DNA of 12,056 bases from Pseudoselenomonas ruminantium (GCA_002448495.1 DJYL01000093.1:1-12056); one strand, 5' to 3'. Shown: positions 1 to 5,972, counted from the stretch's first letter. The notes: generated by a model not told the origin, from the letters alone. Program-made: numbers and translations.

Positions 1-283
1 CTTCGCCTTCGCGTTCAGCCTTGGGACGCACTTCAATGCCGTCGTACTGCTCATAGGGCAGTTGGCTGCGGCAGATGGCATCCATAATGGTAGCACACTG
101 CTTGCCTTCATTATAGAAACGCAGTTTCTTGGAGAGCACGAGACTGTTCTCGTCCTTGGACTCCAGTTCCACCGGGCTGCTTGCATCTACCCGGATATCC
201 TCAATTCCCAGATAGGCCAAGAATAATTTCGTCAGGCAAATGACAATCAGGATAACTAATAACACTAAGGTTAAACAATCCAC
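1..283 (-). CDS. Membrane-anchored protein, unknown function (3' end outside window)
   Basis: An open frame begins with GTG at 283 and runs off the left edge, so only about 94 N-terminal residues are visible. GGAGG at 291-295 lies 7 nt before the GTG, which decides the start. Residues about 4-26 are strongly hydrophobic (Leu/Val/Ile-rich, LVLLVILIVICLTKLFL), consistent with an N-terminal membrane anchor. The following soluble part is charged and includes LEIEDIRV-type acidic/basic stretches, with no motif I recognise. It starts 26 nt after the thioesterase stop on the same strand and is probably cotranscribed with it. Existence of the gene is well supported by RBS and coding character; the function is unknown. 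Confidence 0.75.
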   Translation of the reverse strand, partial: MDCLTLVLLVILIVICLTKLFLAYLGIEDIRVDASSPVELESKDENSLVLSKKLRFYNEGKQCATIMDAICRSQLPYEQYDGIEVRPKAEREGE

Positions 284-309
284 TATAATTCCTCCCTAAA
301 ATTCCCTGA

Positions 310-756
310 TTATTTTTCTTTATTTTGCGCCTTTGCCGCTGCTTTTTCCTGTTCCATAGCAGCCTGCAAACGCGTAAGATACTTTTCCGGCAGGCGGGTG
401 ATATGCCCCGTTTCCTTACTGGTATAGACGTTCTGGGATTTGCCCGTCACGAGCACCTCCCCCGTTTCCTTGCGCAAAATGCGGTACTTAAAGCACATTT
501 TTACTTTTGTAAGCGCCGTTGCCGTGGTTTCGATAATCAGATTATCATCGAATTTCCCCGGCGAAACGTATTTCGCGCTGATGTCCGTAATGGGGAACAC
601 ATAACCATCATCCATCATTTCCGTAAGCGTAATGCCGATGGAGCGCAAATAGGCCACACGCCCGATTTCAAACCAGCGGATGTAATTGGCATGATGCACC
701 ACCGCCATGGCGTCCGTGTCGTAGAAGTTTACATGATGTTCAATATTTACAGGCAT
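310..756 (-). CDS. Acyl-CoA thioesterase, YbgC/FadM (4-hydroxybenzoyl-CoA thioesterase) hotdog family
   Basis: A 148-residue protein, close to the family's usual 130-150. The N-terminal block YDTDAMAVVHHANYIRWFE (about residues 12-30) is the signature of YbgC-type single hotdog-fold thioesterases; the second Asp of DTD is the expected catalytic residue and the His/Tyr pair follows as usual. Family members hydrolyse cytosolic acyl-CoA or acyl-ACP thioesters; the substrate cannot be told from sequence. A longer frame to 786 exists, but AAGGAGGG directly before ATG at 756 selects the shorter start, which also matches family alignment. The tail is Ala/Lys/Gln-rich and probably disordered. It lies downstream of murI on the same strand (65-nt gap, possible own promoter) and 26 nt ahead of the membrane protein. 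Confidence 0.9.
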   Translation of the reverse strand: MPVNIEHHVNFYDTDAMAVVHHANYIRWFEIGRVAYLRSIGITLTEMMDDGYVFPITDISAKYVSPGKFDDNLIIETTATALTKVKMCFKYRILRKETGEVLVTGKSQNVYTSKETGHITRLPEKYLTRLQAAMEQEKAAAKAQNKEK

Positions 757-786
757 AAAAACCCTCCTTAACACTTTTACGCACAA

Positions 787-815
787 TGTATAGACTAGAA
801 CAAAAGCCCGGTAAA
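787..815 (-). promoter_or_regulatory. Possible promoter for the thioesterase gene
   Basis: On the minus strand TTTACC (810-815) and TATACA (787-792) are separated by 17 nt, about 30 nt before the thioesterase start. Both boxes depart from consensus, so the gene may instead be read through from murI. Confidence 0.35.
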
Positions 816-821
816 GTCAAG

Positions 822-1601
822 TTAAATCCGGTACATCTTTTCCAGCCGCGCAAGGCATTTTTGCAGCCGCTCCAATTCCATCGAGTCCGTCACCTGACGC
901 CCCGAATAGAAGTACGTTACCTTTTGCTCCTGCTGTTCCAGCAGATTGCGTTCCTTGAGGCGGCGGATAAGTTCCCGAACCGTGCCCTCATTGCCGTCCA
1001 CAAACTGCACATTATCCGGCAGAATCTCCCGCATGGTGTCCTTGAAGTAATTAAAATGCGTACAGCCCAAAACCAGCGAAGAATATTTTGACAGGTCAAA
1101 GGGCTGAAGCTGTTTTTGCAGATAATCCGTCACCGCCTGCGAGTTAAACTCCATGCGCTCGGCAAAGGTCACCAGCTGCGGCAGGGCTAATCTATCCACC
1201 AGATGGTCCTTATCCACCTTCTCAATCAAAAGTTCCATCTTGCGGCCTTTGACCGTAATCGGCGTTGCCGTCACCAGTACCCGCCTGGTGCCGTCCATGT
1301 CCAGCGCCTTCTTGGCCGCCGGCTCCATGCCGATAATGGGCAGGTCATAACGGCGGCGCATCTCCGCCACCGCCACGGAAGTTGCCGTATTGCAGGCCAC
1401 CACAATCGCCTTTACATCCTGTTTCAATAGGAAGTCAAAGGCCTCGCCCACAAATCTTTGCACATCCTCCGTGCTTTTCGTGCCATAAGGAACATTATCC
1501 TCATCGGCATAGAATATAAACTCCTCATGGGGCAGAACCTTCATGGCATGATGCAGAACGGAAAGTCCTCCCATACCGGAATCAAAAAAGGCAATTTTCA
1601 A
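822..1601 (-). CDS. murI: Glutamate racemase
   Basis: MurI converts L-glutamate to D-glutamate for peptidoglycan precursors by a cofactor-independent two-cysteine mechanism. Diagnostic motifs are present: FDSGMGGLSVL at the N terminus, NVPYGTKS, the first catalytic Cys in VVACNTATS, and the second in LVLGCTHF. Length (about 260 residues) is normal. The start is uncertain. A TTG at 1601 gives LKIAFFDSG, matching the usual family N terminus, and has AGGAG 9 nt upstream; an ATG at 1619 and a TTG at 1625 are in frame but have weaker Shine-Dalgarno sequences and would add 6-8 residues. A good promoter lies 68 nt upstream, back to back with the tRNA-Ser promoter. The product identity is certain. 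Confidence 0.95.
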   Translation of the reverse strand: MKIAFFDSGMGGLSVLHHAMKVLPHEEFIFYADEDNVPYGTKSTEDVQRFVGEAFDFLLKQDVKAIVVACNTATSVAVAEMRRRYDLPIIGMEPAAKKALDMDGTRRVLVTATPITVKGRKMELLIEKVDKDHLVDRLALPQLVTFAERMEFNSQAVTDYLQKQLQPFDLSKYSSLVLGCTHFNYFKDTMREILPDNVQFVDGNEGTVRELIRRLKERNLLEQQEQKVTYFYSGRQVTDSMELERLQKCLARLEKMYRI

Positions 1602-1669
1602 CGCCCTCAACTCCTGCATTTGCAAATTCTTTCTTTAATAAGTAACTAAACGAAGTAGCAACGTAGGAT

Positions 1670-1698
1670 AGTATAGCGCAAACAGGGTCATTTGACAA
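1670..1698 (-). promoter_or_regulatory. murI: murI promoter
   Basis: Minus-strand TTGTCA (1693-1698) and TATACT (1670-1675) are spaced by 17 nt, a near-consensus sigma-A type promoter directed at murI. Its -35 box overlaps the -35 of the divergent tRNA promoter by five bases. Confidence 0.65.
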
Positions 1699-1721
1699 GT
1701 TTGCAGATAACCTGCTATAAT
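1692..1721 (+). promoter_or_regulatory. Promoter of the tRNA-Ser pair
   Basis: Perfect consensus boxes TTGACA (1692-1697) and TATAAT (1716-1721) with an 18-nt spacer, about 16 nt before the first tRNA. Expected to be a strong housekeeping promoter. Confidence 0.85.
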
Positions 1722-1736
1722 ATTACTGTTGATTAT

Positions 1737-1825
1737 GGAGAGGTACTCAAGTGGTTGAAGAGTCCGGTCTTGAAAACCGGTAGGCTGTAACAGGTGCGTG
1801 GGTTCGAATCCCACCCTCTCCGCCA
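1737..1825 (+). tRNA. tRNA-Ser (anticodon UGA)
   Basis: Acceptor stem GGAGAGG pairs with CCTCTCC (1815-1821), followed by discriminator G and encoded CCA. The anticodon arm CCGGT/ACCGG displays TGA at 1771-1773, reading UCA Ser codons. A long variable arm and the T-loop GGTTCGAATCC are present, as expected for a class II tRNA of 89 nt. Confidence 0.97.
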
Positions 1826-1829
1826 TAAG

Positions 1830-1920
1830 GGAGCGGTACTCAAGAGGCTGAAGAGGACGGTTTGCTAAATCGTTAGGCTGGGTAACCGGTGCGAGGGTTC
1901 GAATCCCTCCCGCTCCGCCA
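1830..1920 (+). tRNA. tRNA-Ser (anticodon GCU)
   Basis: Acceptor GGAGCGG pairs with CCGCTCC, then G and encoded CCA. The anticodon loop TTGCTAA carries GCT at 1864-1866, reading AGC/AGU Ser codons. A class II variable arm is present and the T-loop is GGTTCGAATCC. It begins 4 nt after the first tRNA-Ser, so both are processed from one transcript. Confidence 0.97.
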
Positions 1921-1933
1921 CTTTGAATTCAGA

Positions 1934-1966
1934 GGACTGCAATATGCCTGCGGTTCTTTTTTATTT
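1934..1966 (+). terminator. Intrinsic terminator of the tRNA-Ser transcript
   Basis: GGACTGCA (1934-1941) pairs with TGCGGTTC (1949-1956), including two G-U pairs, around a 7-nt loop, and is followed directly by six T residues and a further ATTT. It sits 14 nt after the second tRNA. Confidence 0.75.
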
Positions 1967-1981
1967 GCATCACCTTCCATA

Positions 1982-2077
1982 CATCAAGGCGCCGAGGGGG
2001 CAGATAATATTTTTCCTTTGCTTAGGCAGGCTTGCCAAACGCGCCGGAAAAACATTATCTGCCCCCTCGTCTTAATG
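1982..2077 (+). repeat. Palindromic repeat, copy 1 (long hairpin with conserved core)
   Basis: GAGGGGGCAGATAAT (1994-2008) is matched by its exact reverse complement at 2054-2068, and inner TTTTTCC/GGAAAAA arms extend the stem. Between them lies a core at about 2017-2043 containing GCTTAGGCAGGCTTGCC followed by AAACGC. A near-identical copy lies at 2472-2563. A third copy at 5987-6080, on the other strand, shares the core and outer AAGGCGCC box but has different stem sequence. The full unit is about 96 bp. It lies in a gene-free stretch after the tRNA terminator. Function unknown; a REP/MITE-like element or an RNA structure are both possible. Confidence 0.85.
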
Positions 2078-2110
2078 CTTTGTTCTAACGGAATACATCT
2101 ATGTTGAAGT

Positions 2111-2147
2111 AAAAAATAGCACTTGCCAATCACTTTGGCAAATGCTA
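2111..2147 (-). terminator. Intrinsic terminator (minus strand)
   Basis: Arms 2117-2129 and 2135-2147 form a 13-bp hairpin around a 5-nt loop. In minus-strand RNA the single non-canonical position is a G-U pair, whereas in plus-strand RNA it is a C/A mismatch. The minus-strand stem is followed by six U residues (A-tract 2111-2116). It would stop any transcript that passes the toxin locus. It physically overlaps the promoter of the proposed antisense RNA. Confidence 0.65.
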
Positions 2148-2151
2148 AAAT
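2123..2151 (+). promoter_or_regulatory. Candidate promoter of antisense RNA
   Basis: TTGCCA (2123-2128), 17-nt spacer, TAAAAT (2146-2151) on the plus strand. Transcription would start near 2158, just ahead of the GGTGCC motif that is also found at the 5' end of the proposed toxin mRNA. Confidence 0.5.
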
Positions 2152-2157
2152 ATAAAC

Positions 2158-2252
2158 ATAAAAGGTGCCGCCTAGCGGTCGCCTTCACAAATTAGATTAT
2201 CTTTTCGATAAATAACCGCTCAGTTGGCCAGACTAGGAGCGGTTATTTTTCA
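2158..2252 (+). ncRNA. Candidate antisense RNA (antitoxin) of a type I toxin-antitoxin locus
   Basis: A predicted RNA of about 95 nt, running from a promoter at 2123-2151 to the shared terminator at 2210-2250. Its 5' part (2164-2186) can fold into a hairpin, GGTGCCGC/GCGGTCGCC with a CUA loop and one bulge. Two regions could bind the convergent toxin mRNA. The first is the terminator overlap. The second is AGGTGCCGCC (2163-2172), which differs from AAGCGCCGCC (2305-2314, next to the toxin start codon) only at two positions that become G-U pairs; ten consecutive pairs are possible there. No ORF is evident in it. The arrangement resembles RNA II of the Fst/par system by inference only. Confidence 0.55.
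2210..2250. terminator. Bidirectional terminator shared by toxin mRNA and antisense RNA
   Basis: AAATAACCGCTC (2210-2221) and GAGCGGTTATTT (2237-2248) are perfect inverted complements around a 15-nt loop containing AGT/ACT. Plus-strand RNA ends in a T-run (ATTTTT), and minus-strand RNA in TTATTTATCG. The minus-strand toxin ORF stops inside the 3' side of this structure (stop codon 2233-2235), the arrangement usual for small type I toxins. Confidence 0.8.
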
Positions 2253-2304
2253 CTTCTACAACTATCATCCAAATCAATAGCAATACTATTATTGTTTCAG
2301 TCAT
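2233..2304 (-). CDS. Small hydrophobic peptide, type I toxin candidate (Fst/holin-like toxin style)
   Basis: A 23-codon ORF. The peptide starts MTETIIV, continues with an uninterrupted hydrophobic stretch (about residues 5-16, Ile/Leu/Val with one Trp), and ends EVKNNRS. One membrane helix plus a short basic/polar KNNR-type tail is the typical design of membrane-acting type I toxins annotated as Fst-family or putative holin-like toxins. AAAGGGGG lies upstream as Shine-Dalgarno, buried in a hairpin. A near-consensus promoter precedes the mRNA, and a convergent small RNA and shared terminator overlap its end. Assignment rests on architecture and peptide character, not on a search. It could instead be a non-toxic membrane peptide. 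Confidence 0.65.
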   Translation of the reverse strand: MTETIIVLLLIWMIVVEVKNNRS

Positions 2305-2309
2305 AAGCG

Positions 2310-2331
2310 CCGCCCCCTTTCCAGAAGGCGG
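2310..2331 (-). promoter_or_regulatory. Hairpin that would sequester the toxin Shine-Dalgarno
   Basis: In minus-strand RNA, CCGCCTTCT pairs with AAGGGGGCGG-side bases to give nine consecutive pairs (two G-U) closed by a GGAA tetraloop. The paired 3' arm contains the toxin ribosome binding site and ends 5 nt before the start codon, so translation should be restrained until the hairpin opens. Confidence 0.6.
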
Positions 2332-2355
2332 AACCGCTAAACAGCACCTGCATAA

Positions 2356-2383
2356 AGTATAGCAAAATAAAAATGGTTGTCAA
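2356..2383 (-). promoter_or_regulatory. Promoter of the toxin mRNA
   Basis: Minus-strand TTGACA (2378-2383) and TATACT (2356-2361) with a 16-nt spacer. Predicted start is near 2349, so the transcript begins with GGTGCTGTTTAGCGG, closely similar to the predicted 5' end of the convergent RNA. Confidence 0.75.
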
Positions 2384-2471
2384 TAGGTTAAGGAGCACAT
2401 GCTCCATCACCACCCAGCCCAAAGCTGTATTACTTCCTCAATATAAATCAAATTCAATGCCAACTCCATAC

Positions 2472-2563
2472 ACTAAGATGCCGATGGGGCAGATAATATT
2501 TTTCCTTTGCTTAGGCAGGCTTGCCAAACGCGCCGGAAAAACATTATCTGCCCCCTCGGCTTA
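2472..2563 (+). repeat. Palindromic repeat, copy 2, interrupted at its 3' end by a MITE
   Basis: Same element as copy 1: GATGGGGCAGATAAT is paired with ATTATCTGCCCCCTC (one mismatch), and the core at about 2506-2532 is identical. The right end CTTAATG of copy 1 is split here: CTTA stops at 2563 and the rest resumes at 2728 after a 162-bp insertion. Similarity to copy 1 continues past the element through CTTTGTTCTA and CGGAA into the stop codon of the DHHW gene. Confidence 0.85.
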
Positions 2564-2725
2564 GGGCGTGTTGATTAAATGAGATTCGCCCAGATTTGCA
2601 GATAGTGGCTATCCTCTGCAAGGCGACAAACCGCAGGCATAGCGGTGCTATGTCGAGGATTTGTCAACGCAGCAGGGACAGTCAATATCTGTGAAGATGG
2701 GTGGATTGAATTAATCAACACGCCC
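2564..2725. mobile_element. 162-bp MITE-like insertion with TA target duplication
   Basis: The ends are perfect 15-bp inverted repeats, GGGCGTGTTGATTAA at 2564-2578 and its complement at 2711-2725, with weaker symmetry continuing inward. The centre also folds back (CATAGC GGT GCTATG, flanked by GACAAA...TTTGTC), so the whole element is one long imperfect hairpin. TA at 2562-2563 and 2726-2727 flanks it; removing the element and one TA restores the sequence seen in repeat copy 1, which identifies the insertion site exactly. There is no transposase ORF, so it is non-autonomous. TA duplication fits IS630/Tc1-type or some IS5-type transposases; the parent is not in this window. Confidence 0.85.
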
Positions 2726-2737
2726 TAATGCTTTGTT

Positions 2738-4102
2738 CTAGCGGAAATCGTATTTATCCTTGTGAGTTGACCAATCAATGTTTCCCGTCACTACGCCCGT
2801 ATACATCACAATCACCACATCCGGCTTATGCACGGCGATATATTTTTTTACACTGCCGGTAAAATACCGCACATCAAGGGTCATCAGGTTGCGAATCCCC
2901 AATGACAGCATAGGTGCCATTGTATCACAGAAGGAATCCCTGATTATCAGCACCTTCTTGTCCGTTGACGGCATCAGCAAATTCTCAATATCCATAACCT
3001 GCATATCTCCATAGCCATACATATGATAAGGGCTCAGATTGTAATAGTCACATTTCTCCACTTGCTTCTTATCATAGACCAGTTCAAAATCCCCACTATC
3101 ATGAATATGTTTCTCGGGAATATTCAACGTGATTTCTGTGGGGAACTTCGGATGCAATATCGAAAAATCGTCCGGTGTTGCTCTGGACAATGTAGCTCTT
3201 TTCCCCTGACTGCCTAAGAAATAATCCGGCAAAACTTCCACATCAAACTGCTGTAAATCATAATGGCTGTCATCCACAGGAATATCATACTCCCGCAATT
3301 TATCCCCTACTACTTTCGCCGCCCGCAAGGCAGTTTCCGGTTTCCAATGATGGTCTGTGCGGAAGAAGTAATCATGATAACTGCTATGTTCTGCCTGCGC
3401 CCAACGGTGCAAGTCCTGCCGCAAGTCCAAAGTTGCTATTCCATGTGCCTGCAGCTGTTCCAGTAAATCATCACAATTCTGATTGGAAAAGTCGAACCTG
3501 CCATTAACCGCTAAATCCCCATAAGGGTCTACTTTAAAAGGGGCTTGAATATACAGGAATTGCCCACCATTTTCTTCTACAGTTTGCGCTAAATCAACCA
3601 GTGATGCAGACCTTTCCTGAATGGCATCCTTGTCCCGGGGATATACGAAAGTCCATGCTCCATCCCCCAACGGCAATAACCTATCTTTATCCGGTCTGAT
3701 TAATCCCCAGCCAATTTCAGCGGCATATCCGCGCCCAGCTTCTGCCAGTTTGTAATAGCCCAGTAATTTTTTTCCTGTCCATTCGTCAATTCTTTTTTCG
3801 ATATTTTCCGCTTTCTTCTCTATCTTTTGTGCCAACAGCCATTCCCGCTTCTTCACGCGGTCGATATCGGCAAAAGGATAGGCTTTCTCCCATTCGATTT
3901 TTACACTTTCGTCCTCAGACTTTTTGATTTTTTGCAAATCCTCACTACCGCATAAAACGGTCTGTGTAATGAAGTTATCCATATGCACTCGTTTAACCAG
4001 TATATGCGTTGTTCCCAACCGCACAAACACCGTCAGCATCACGACCATCAATAAGCCTGCCGCACAGAGCATTAATCCCTGCCGTCTATTCATCTTTCGC
4101 AT
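2738..4102 (-). CDS. DHHW-family protein (AlgX/AlgJ-like SGNH partner of MBOAT acyltransferase)
   Basis: A 454-residue protein with an N-terminal membrane anchor (about residues 9-27) and the remainder presumably outside the membrane. The motif FFRTDHHWKP (about 247-256) is the signature of the DHHW family, and LIIRDSFCDTM (Ser about 390) is the expected nucleophile block of the SGNH-like fold. Proteins of this type work with an MBOAT protein to O-acetylate an exported polysaccharide or cell-wall glycan. The adjacent MBOAT gene ends 12 nt upstream on the same strand, so translational coupling is likely. A GGGGGAG/AGGG purine run precedes the ATG. The last residues are YDFR; the stop codon lies next to repeat copy 2 and the MITE. 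The polymer modified is unknown. Confidence 0.85.
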   Translation of the reverse strand: MRKMNRRQGLMLCAAGLLMVVMLTVFVRLGTTHILVKRVHMDNFITQTVLCGSEDLQKIKKSEDESVKIEWEKAYPFADIDRVKKREWLLAQKIEKKAENIEKRIDEWTGKKLLGYYKLAEAGRGYAAEIGWGLIRPDKDRLLPLGDGAWTFVYPRDKDAIQERSASLVDLAQTVEENGGQFLYIQAPFKVDPYGDLAVNGRFDFSNQNCDDLLEQLQAHGIATLDLRQDLHRWAQAEHSSYHDYFFRTDHHWKPETALRAAKVVGDKLREYDIPVDDSHYDLQQFDVEVLPDYFLGSQGKRATLSRATPDDFSILHPKFPTEITLNIPEKHIHDSGDFELVYDKKQVEKCDYYNLSPYHMYGYGDMQVMDIENLLMPSTDKKVLIIRDSFCDTMAPMLSLGIRNLMTLDVRYFTGSVKKYIAVHKPDVVIVMYTGVVTGNIDWSTHKDKYDFR

Positions 4103-4114
4103 CCCTGCTCCCCC

Positions 4115-5488
4115 TTAGAAATTAAAGTATATGAACGGATTATAGCTGGAACTTACCGCCACCACCAACGTCAGCACAAACAACCCCAACGCCGCCACGG
4201 GTTCGATATTTTCCACCAATCTGCCACCGTTCTTTTTGAGCCATGGCAATACCGGCAGAGAAAGAATCATGCCCGCTATTAGCACACTGTACGTTTGTCC
4301 CCAATAAAGCCAGAAGTAGTCATCCGTCAGCCCCAAACTGCCCGCACCGAACATCATGCCGATATAGTTAAGTCCCGCGCCCAAGTTTTCCGAGCGAAAC
4401 ATCACCCAGCCGACCATCACAGCCACCATGGCATAGATATGGGCAAAGAACCCCAACTTTTCCGGCAGACGGGTAAATTTTTCGACCATCAGCAAGGCAA
4501 AGTAAAATAATCCCCAGGCAAGGAAGGTATAGTTCGCCCCATGCCAAATACCGGTAAGCGCCCACACCGCAAAGAGATTAAGCACCCACCTTAGTTTAGA
4601 ACAGCGGTTGCCCCCCAAAGGAATATAAACGTAATCCCGAAACCATGAACCAAGGGAGATATGCCACCGCCGCCAAAATTCCGTAGCACTTTTGGCAATA
4701 TAGGGATAGTTGAAGTTCTCGGCAAAATGGAAACCGAACATCCGCCCCAAACCAATAGCCATATCCGAGTAACCGGAGAAGTCAAAGTAAATCTGCAAAG
4801 TATAGGCAATAGCACCAAGCCATGCCGTTCCTACGGATAAACTGCCGTCCATAGCAAAGATTGTATCCGCCAGCTGTCCCATATAATTGGCAATCAGCAC
4901 CTTTTTCGCCAAGCCATAGATAAACCGCATCATCCCCTCGGAAAAATCCGTGAGGTTTTCTTTGCGTGCCGTAATCTCAGCGGCAATCGCATCATAACGC
5001 ACAATCGGTCCGGCAATCAGCTGTGGAAATAGCGCTACATACAGTCCCAAATTCAAAATATTATCCTGCGCCTTTGCCTTGTCATAGTACACATCAAAAA
5101 GATAGGACAACAGCTGAAAGGTGAAAAAAGAAATGCCAATGGGCAAGGCGATGGCAAAGCCTTCCAAACTTCCTACCAGCAGTCCAAGCTGACCAAGAAC
5201 AAAGGTCAGATACTTAAAGACAAAGAGCAGGCCCACATGGAAAGTCACACCCGCACCTAACCAATATTTACGTTTTTCATCATGCAAATGCTGCCCGACA
5301 AAAAACGCCACAACAATGGAAATGACCATCAAGGACACAAATACCGGCTCACCCCACGCATAAAAAAAGAGGCTCACCAGCAGCAAAAACACATTGCGAA
5401 ACCGCCGCCCCGTCAGCCAAGGATTGTAATAGATACATAAAGTCAACGGTAAAAACAGAAACAAAAATACCGTGGATGAAAATACCAA
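4115..5488 (-). CDS. MBOAT family O-acyltransferase (AlgI/DltB/PatA-like)
   Basis: A 457-residue polytopic membrane protein with many hydrophobic segments. The core FWRRWHISLG (about 271-280) followed by RDYVYIPLGGNR, and then LTGIWHGANY (about 311-320) with the invariant His, are the MBOAT signatures of alginate/peptidoglycan acetyltransferases. It would move acetyl groups from a cytosolic donor across the membrane to a partner enzyme, here the DHHW protein encoded 12 nt downstream. The start codon is TTG, selected by GGGAGG 8 nt upstream; the following VFSSTVFLFLFLPL matches the usual family N terminus. A promoter lies within 75 nt upstream, divergent from the XRE regulator gene. No glycan synthesis genes are nearby, so the substrate polymer is not indicated. 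Confidence 0.93.
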   Translation of the reverse strand: MVFSSTVFLFLFLPLTLCIYYNPWLTGRRFRNVFLLLVSLFFYAWGEPVFVSLMVISIVVAFFVGQHLHDEKRKYWLGAGVTFHVGLLFVFKYLTFVLGQLGLLVGSLEGFAIALPIGISFFTFQLLSYLFDVYYDKAKAQDNILNLGLYVALFPQLIAGPIVRYDAIAAEITARKENLTDFSEGMMRFIYGLAKKVLIANYMGQLADTIFAMDGSLSVGTAWLGAIAYTLQIYFDFSGYSDMAIGLGRMFGFHFAENFNYPYIAKSATEFWRRWHISLGSWFRDYVYIPLGGNRCSKLRWVLNLFAVWALTGIWHGANYTFLAWGLFYFALLMVEKFTRLPEKLGFFAHIYAMVAVMVGWVMFRSENLGAGLNYIGMMFGAGSLGLTDDYFWLYWGQTYSVLIAGMILSLPVLPWLKKNGGRLVENIEPVAALGLFVLTLVVAVSSSYNPFIYFNF

Positions 5489-5531
5489 GTAAAACGCCTC
5501 CCAAAAATCTCTTTTTTATCACTCCAATATT

Positions 5532-5559
5532 ATTATATTCATATTTTAGTATTTTTCAA
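5532..5559 (-). promoter_or_regulatory. Promoter of the MBOAT-DHHW operon
   Basis: Minus-strand TTGAAA (5554-5559) and TATAAT (5532-5537) with a 16-nt spacer, 44 nt before the TTG start. It sits in the AT-rich 150-bp divergent region shared with the XRE gene, which makes that regulator a candidate controller. Confidence 0.65.
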
Positions 5560-5639
5560 TGTGTAAATTCCTTTTTCGTCACTTTAATAAGCATAAAACG
5601 CCTTCTTTGCTAAACTAAAAGGCAAAAGGAGTTTTACCG

Positions 5640-5972
5640 ATGTTTACAAAGAGACTGCGGGCCCTGCGCGAAGATTCCGACATAAAACAAAAGGAAATCG
5701 CCGAAGCCCTGCAAATAAAGCCTAATACCTACAACCGTTACGAATGTGGCGTCAATGAACCGGATATGGCAATGCTGATAAAAATTGCCGATTACTTTGC
5801 CGTGTCGCTCGACTACCTGCTGGGACATCAGCCTAAAAACACCAACCACCTGCCCGACCTCGCCCATTTCCTGCAAAACGGCGACTACCAGATTTTTGGC
5901 CGCACCCCCACAGATGAGGAACGCCAGAAACTGACAGCAGTTGTAAAACTGTTTTTCCAATCACCACAATAA
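5640..5972 (+). CDS. XRE/Cro-type helix-turn-helix transcriptional regulator
   Basis: A 110-residue cytosolic DNA-binding protein. Residues about 4-62 form an HTH_3 domain: RLRALREDSDIKQKEIAEAL, then IKPNTYNRYECGVNEPDMAML and KIADYFAVSLDYLLG, closely following the family pattern. The C-terminal 45 residues match no domain I recognise and may mediate dimerisation. AAAAGGAG ends 8 nt before the ATG. It is transcribed divergently from the MBOAT-DHHW operon, so control of that operon or of itself is plausible, but no operator is obvious. It is followed 14 nt later by palindromic repeat copy 3. Confidence 0.9.
   Translation: MFTKRLRALREDSDIKQKEIAEALQIKPNTYNRYECGVNEPDMAMLIKIADYFAVSLDYLLGHQPKNTNHLPDLAHFLQNGDYQIFGRTPTDEERQKLTAVVKLFFQSPQ

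Noticed and set aside
1635..1826. 63-codon minus ORF beginning MAERVGFEPTH
   Set aside because: It is the antisense reading of tRNA-Ser, a well-known false ORF pattern.
1889..2107. 72-codon plus ORF beginning MRGFESLPLRH
   Set aside because: It starts inside tRNA-Ser(GCU) and runs through the terminator and repeat copy 1; no RBS and a familiar tRNA-derived artefact.
2396..2409. GGAGC/GCTCC mini-palindrome upstream of the toxin promoter
   Set aside because: Only 5-6 bp with a tiny loop and no adjacent gene or T-run; not enough to call an operator or terminator.
1982..2563. CRISPR-like array from the two palindromic repeats
   Set aside because: Only two copies about 490 bp apart, no regular spacers and no cas genes.
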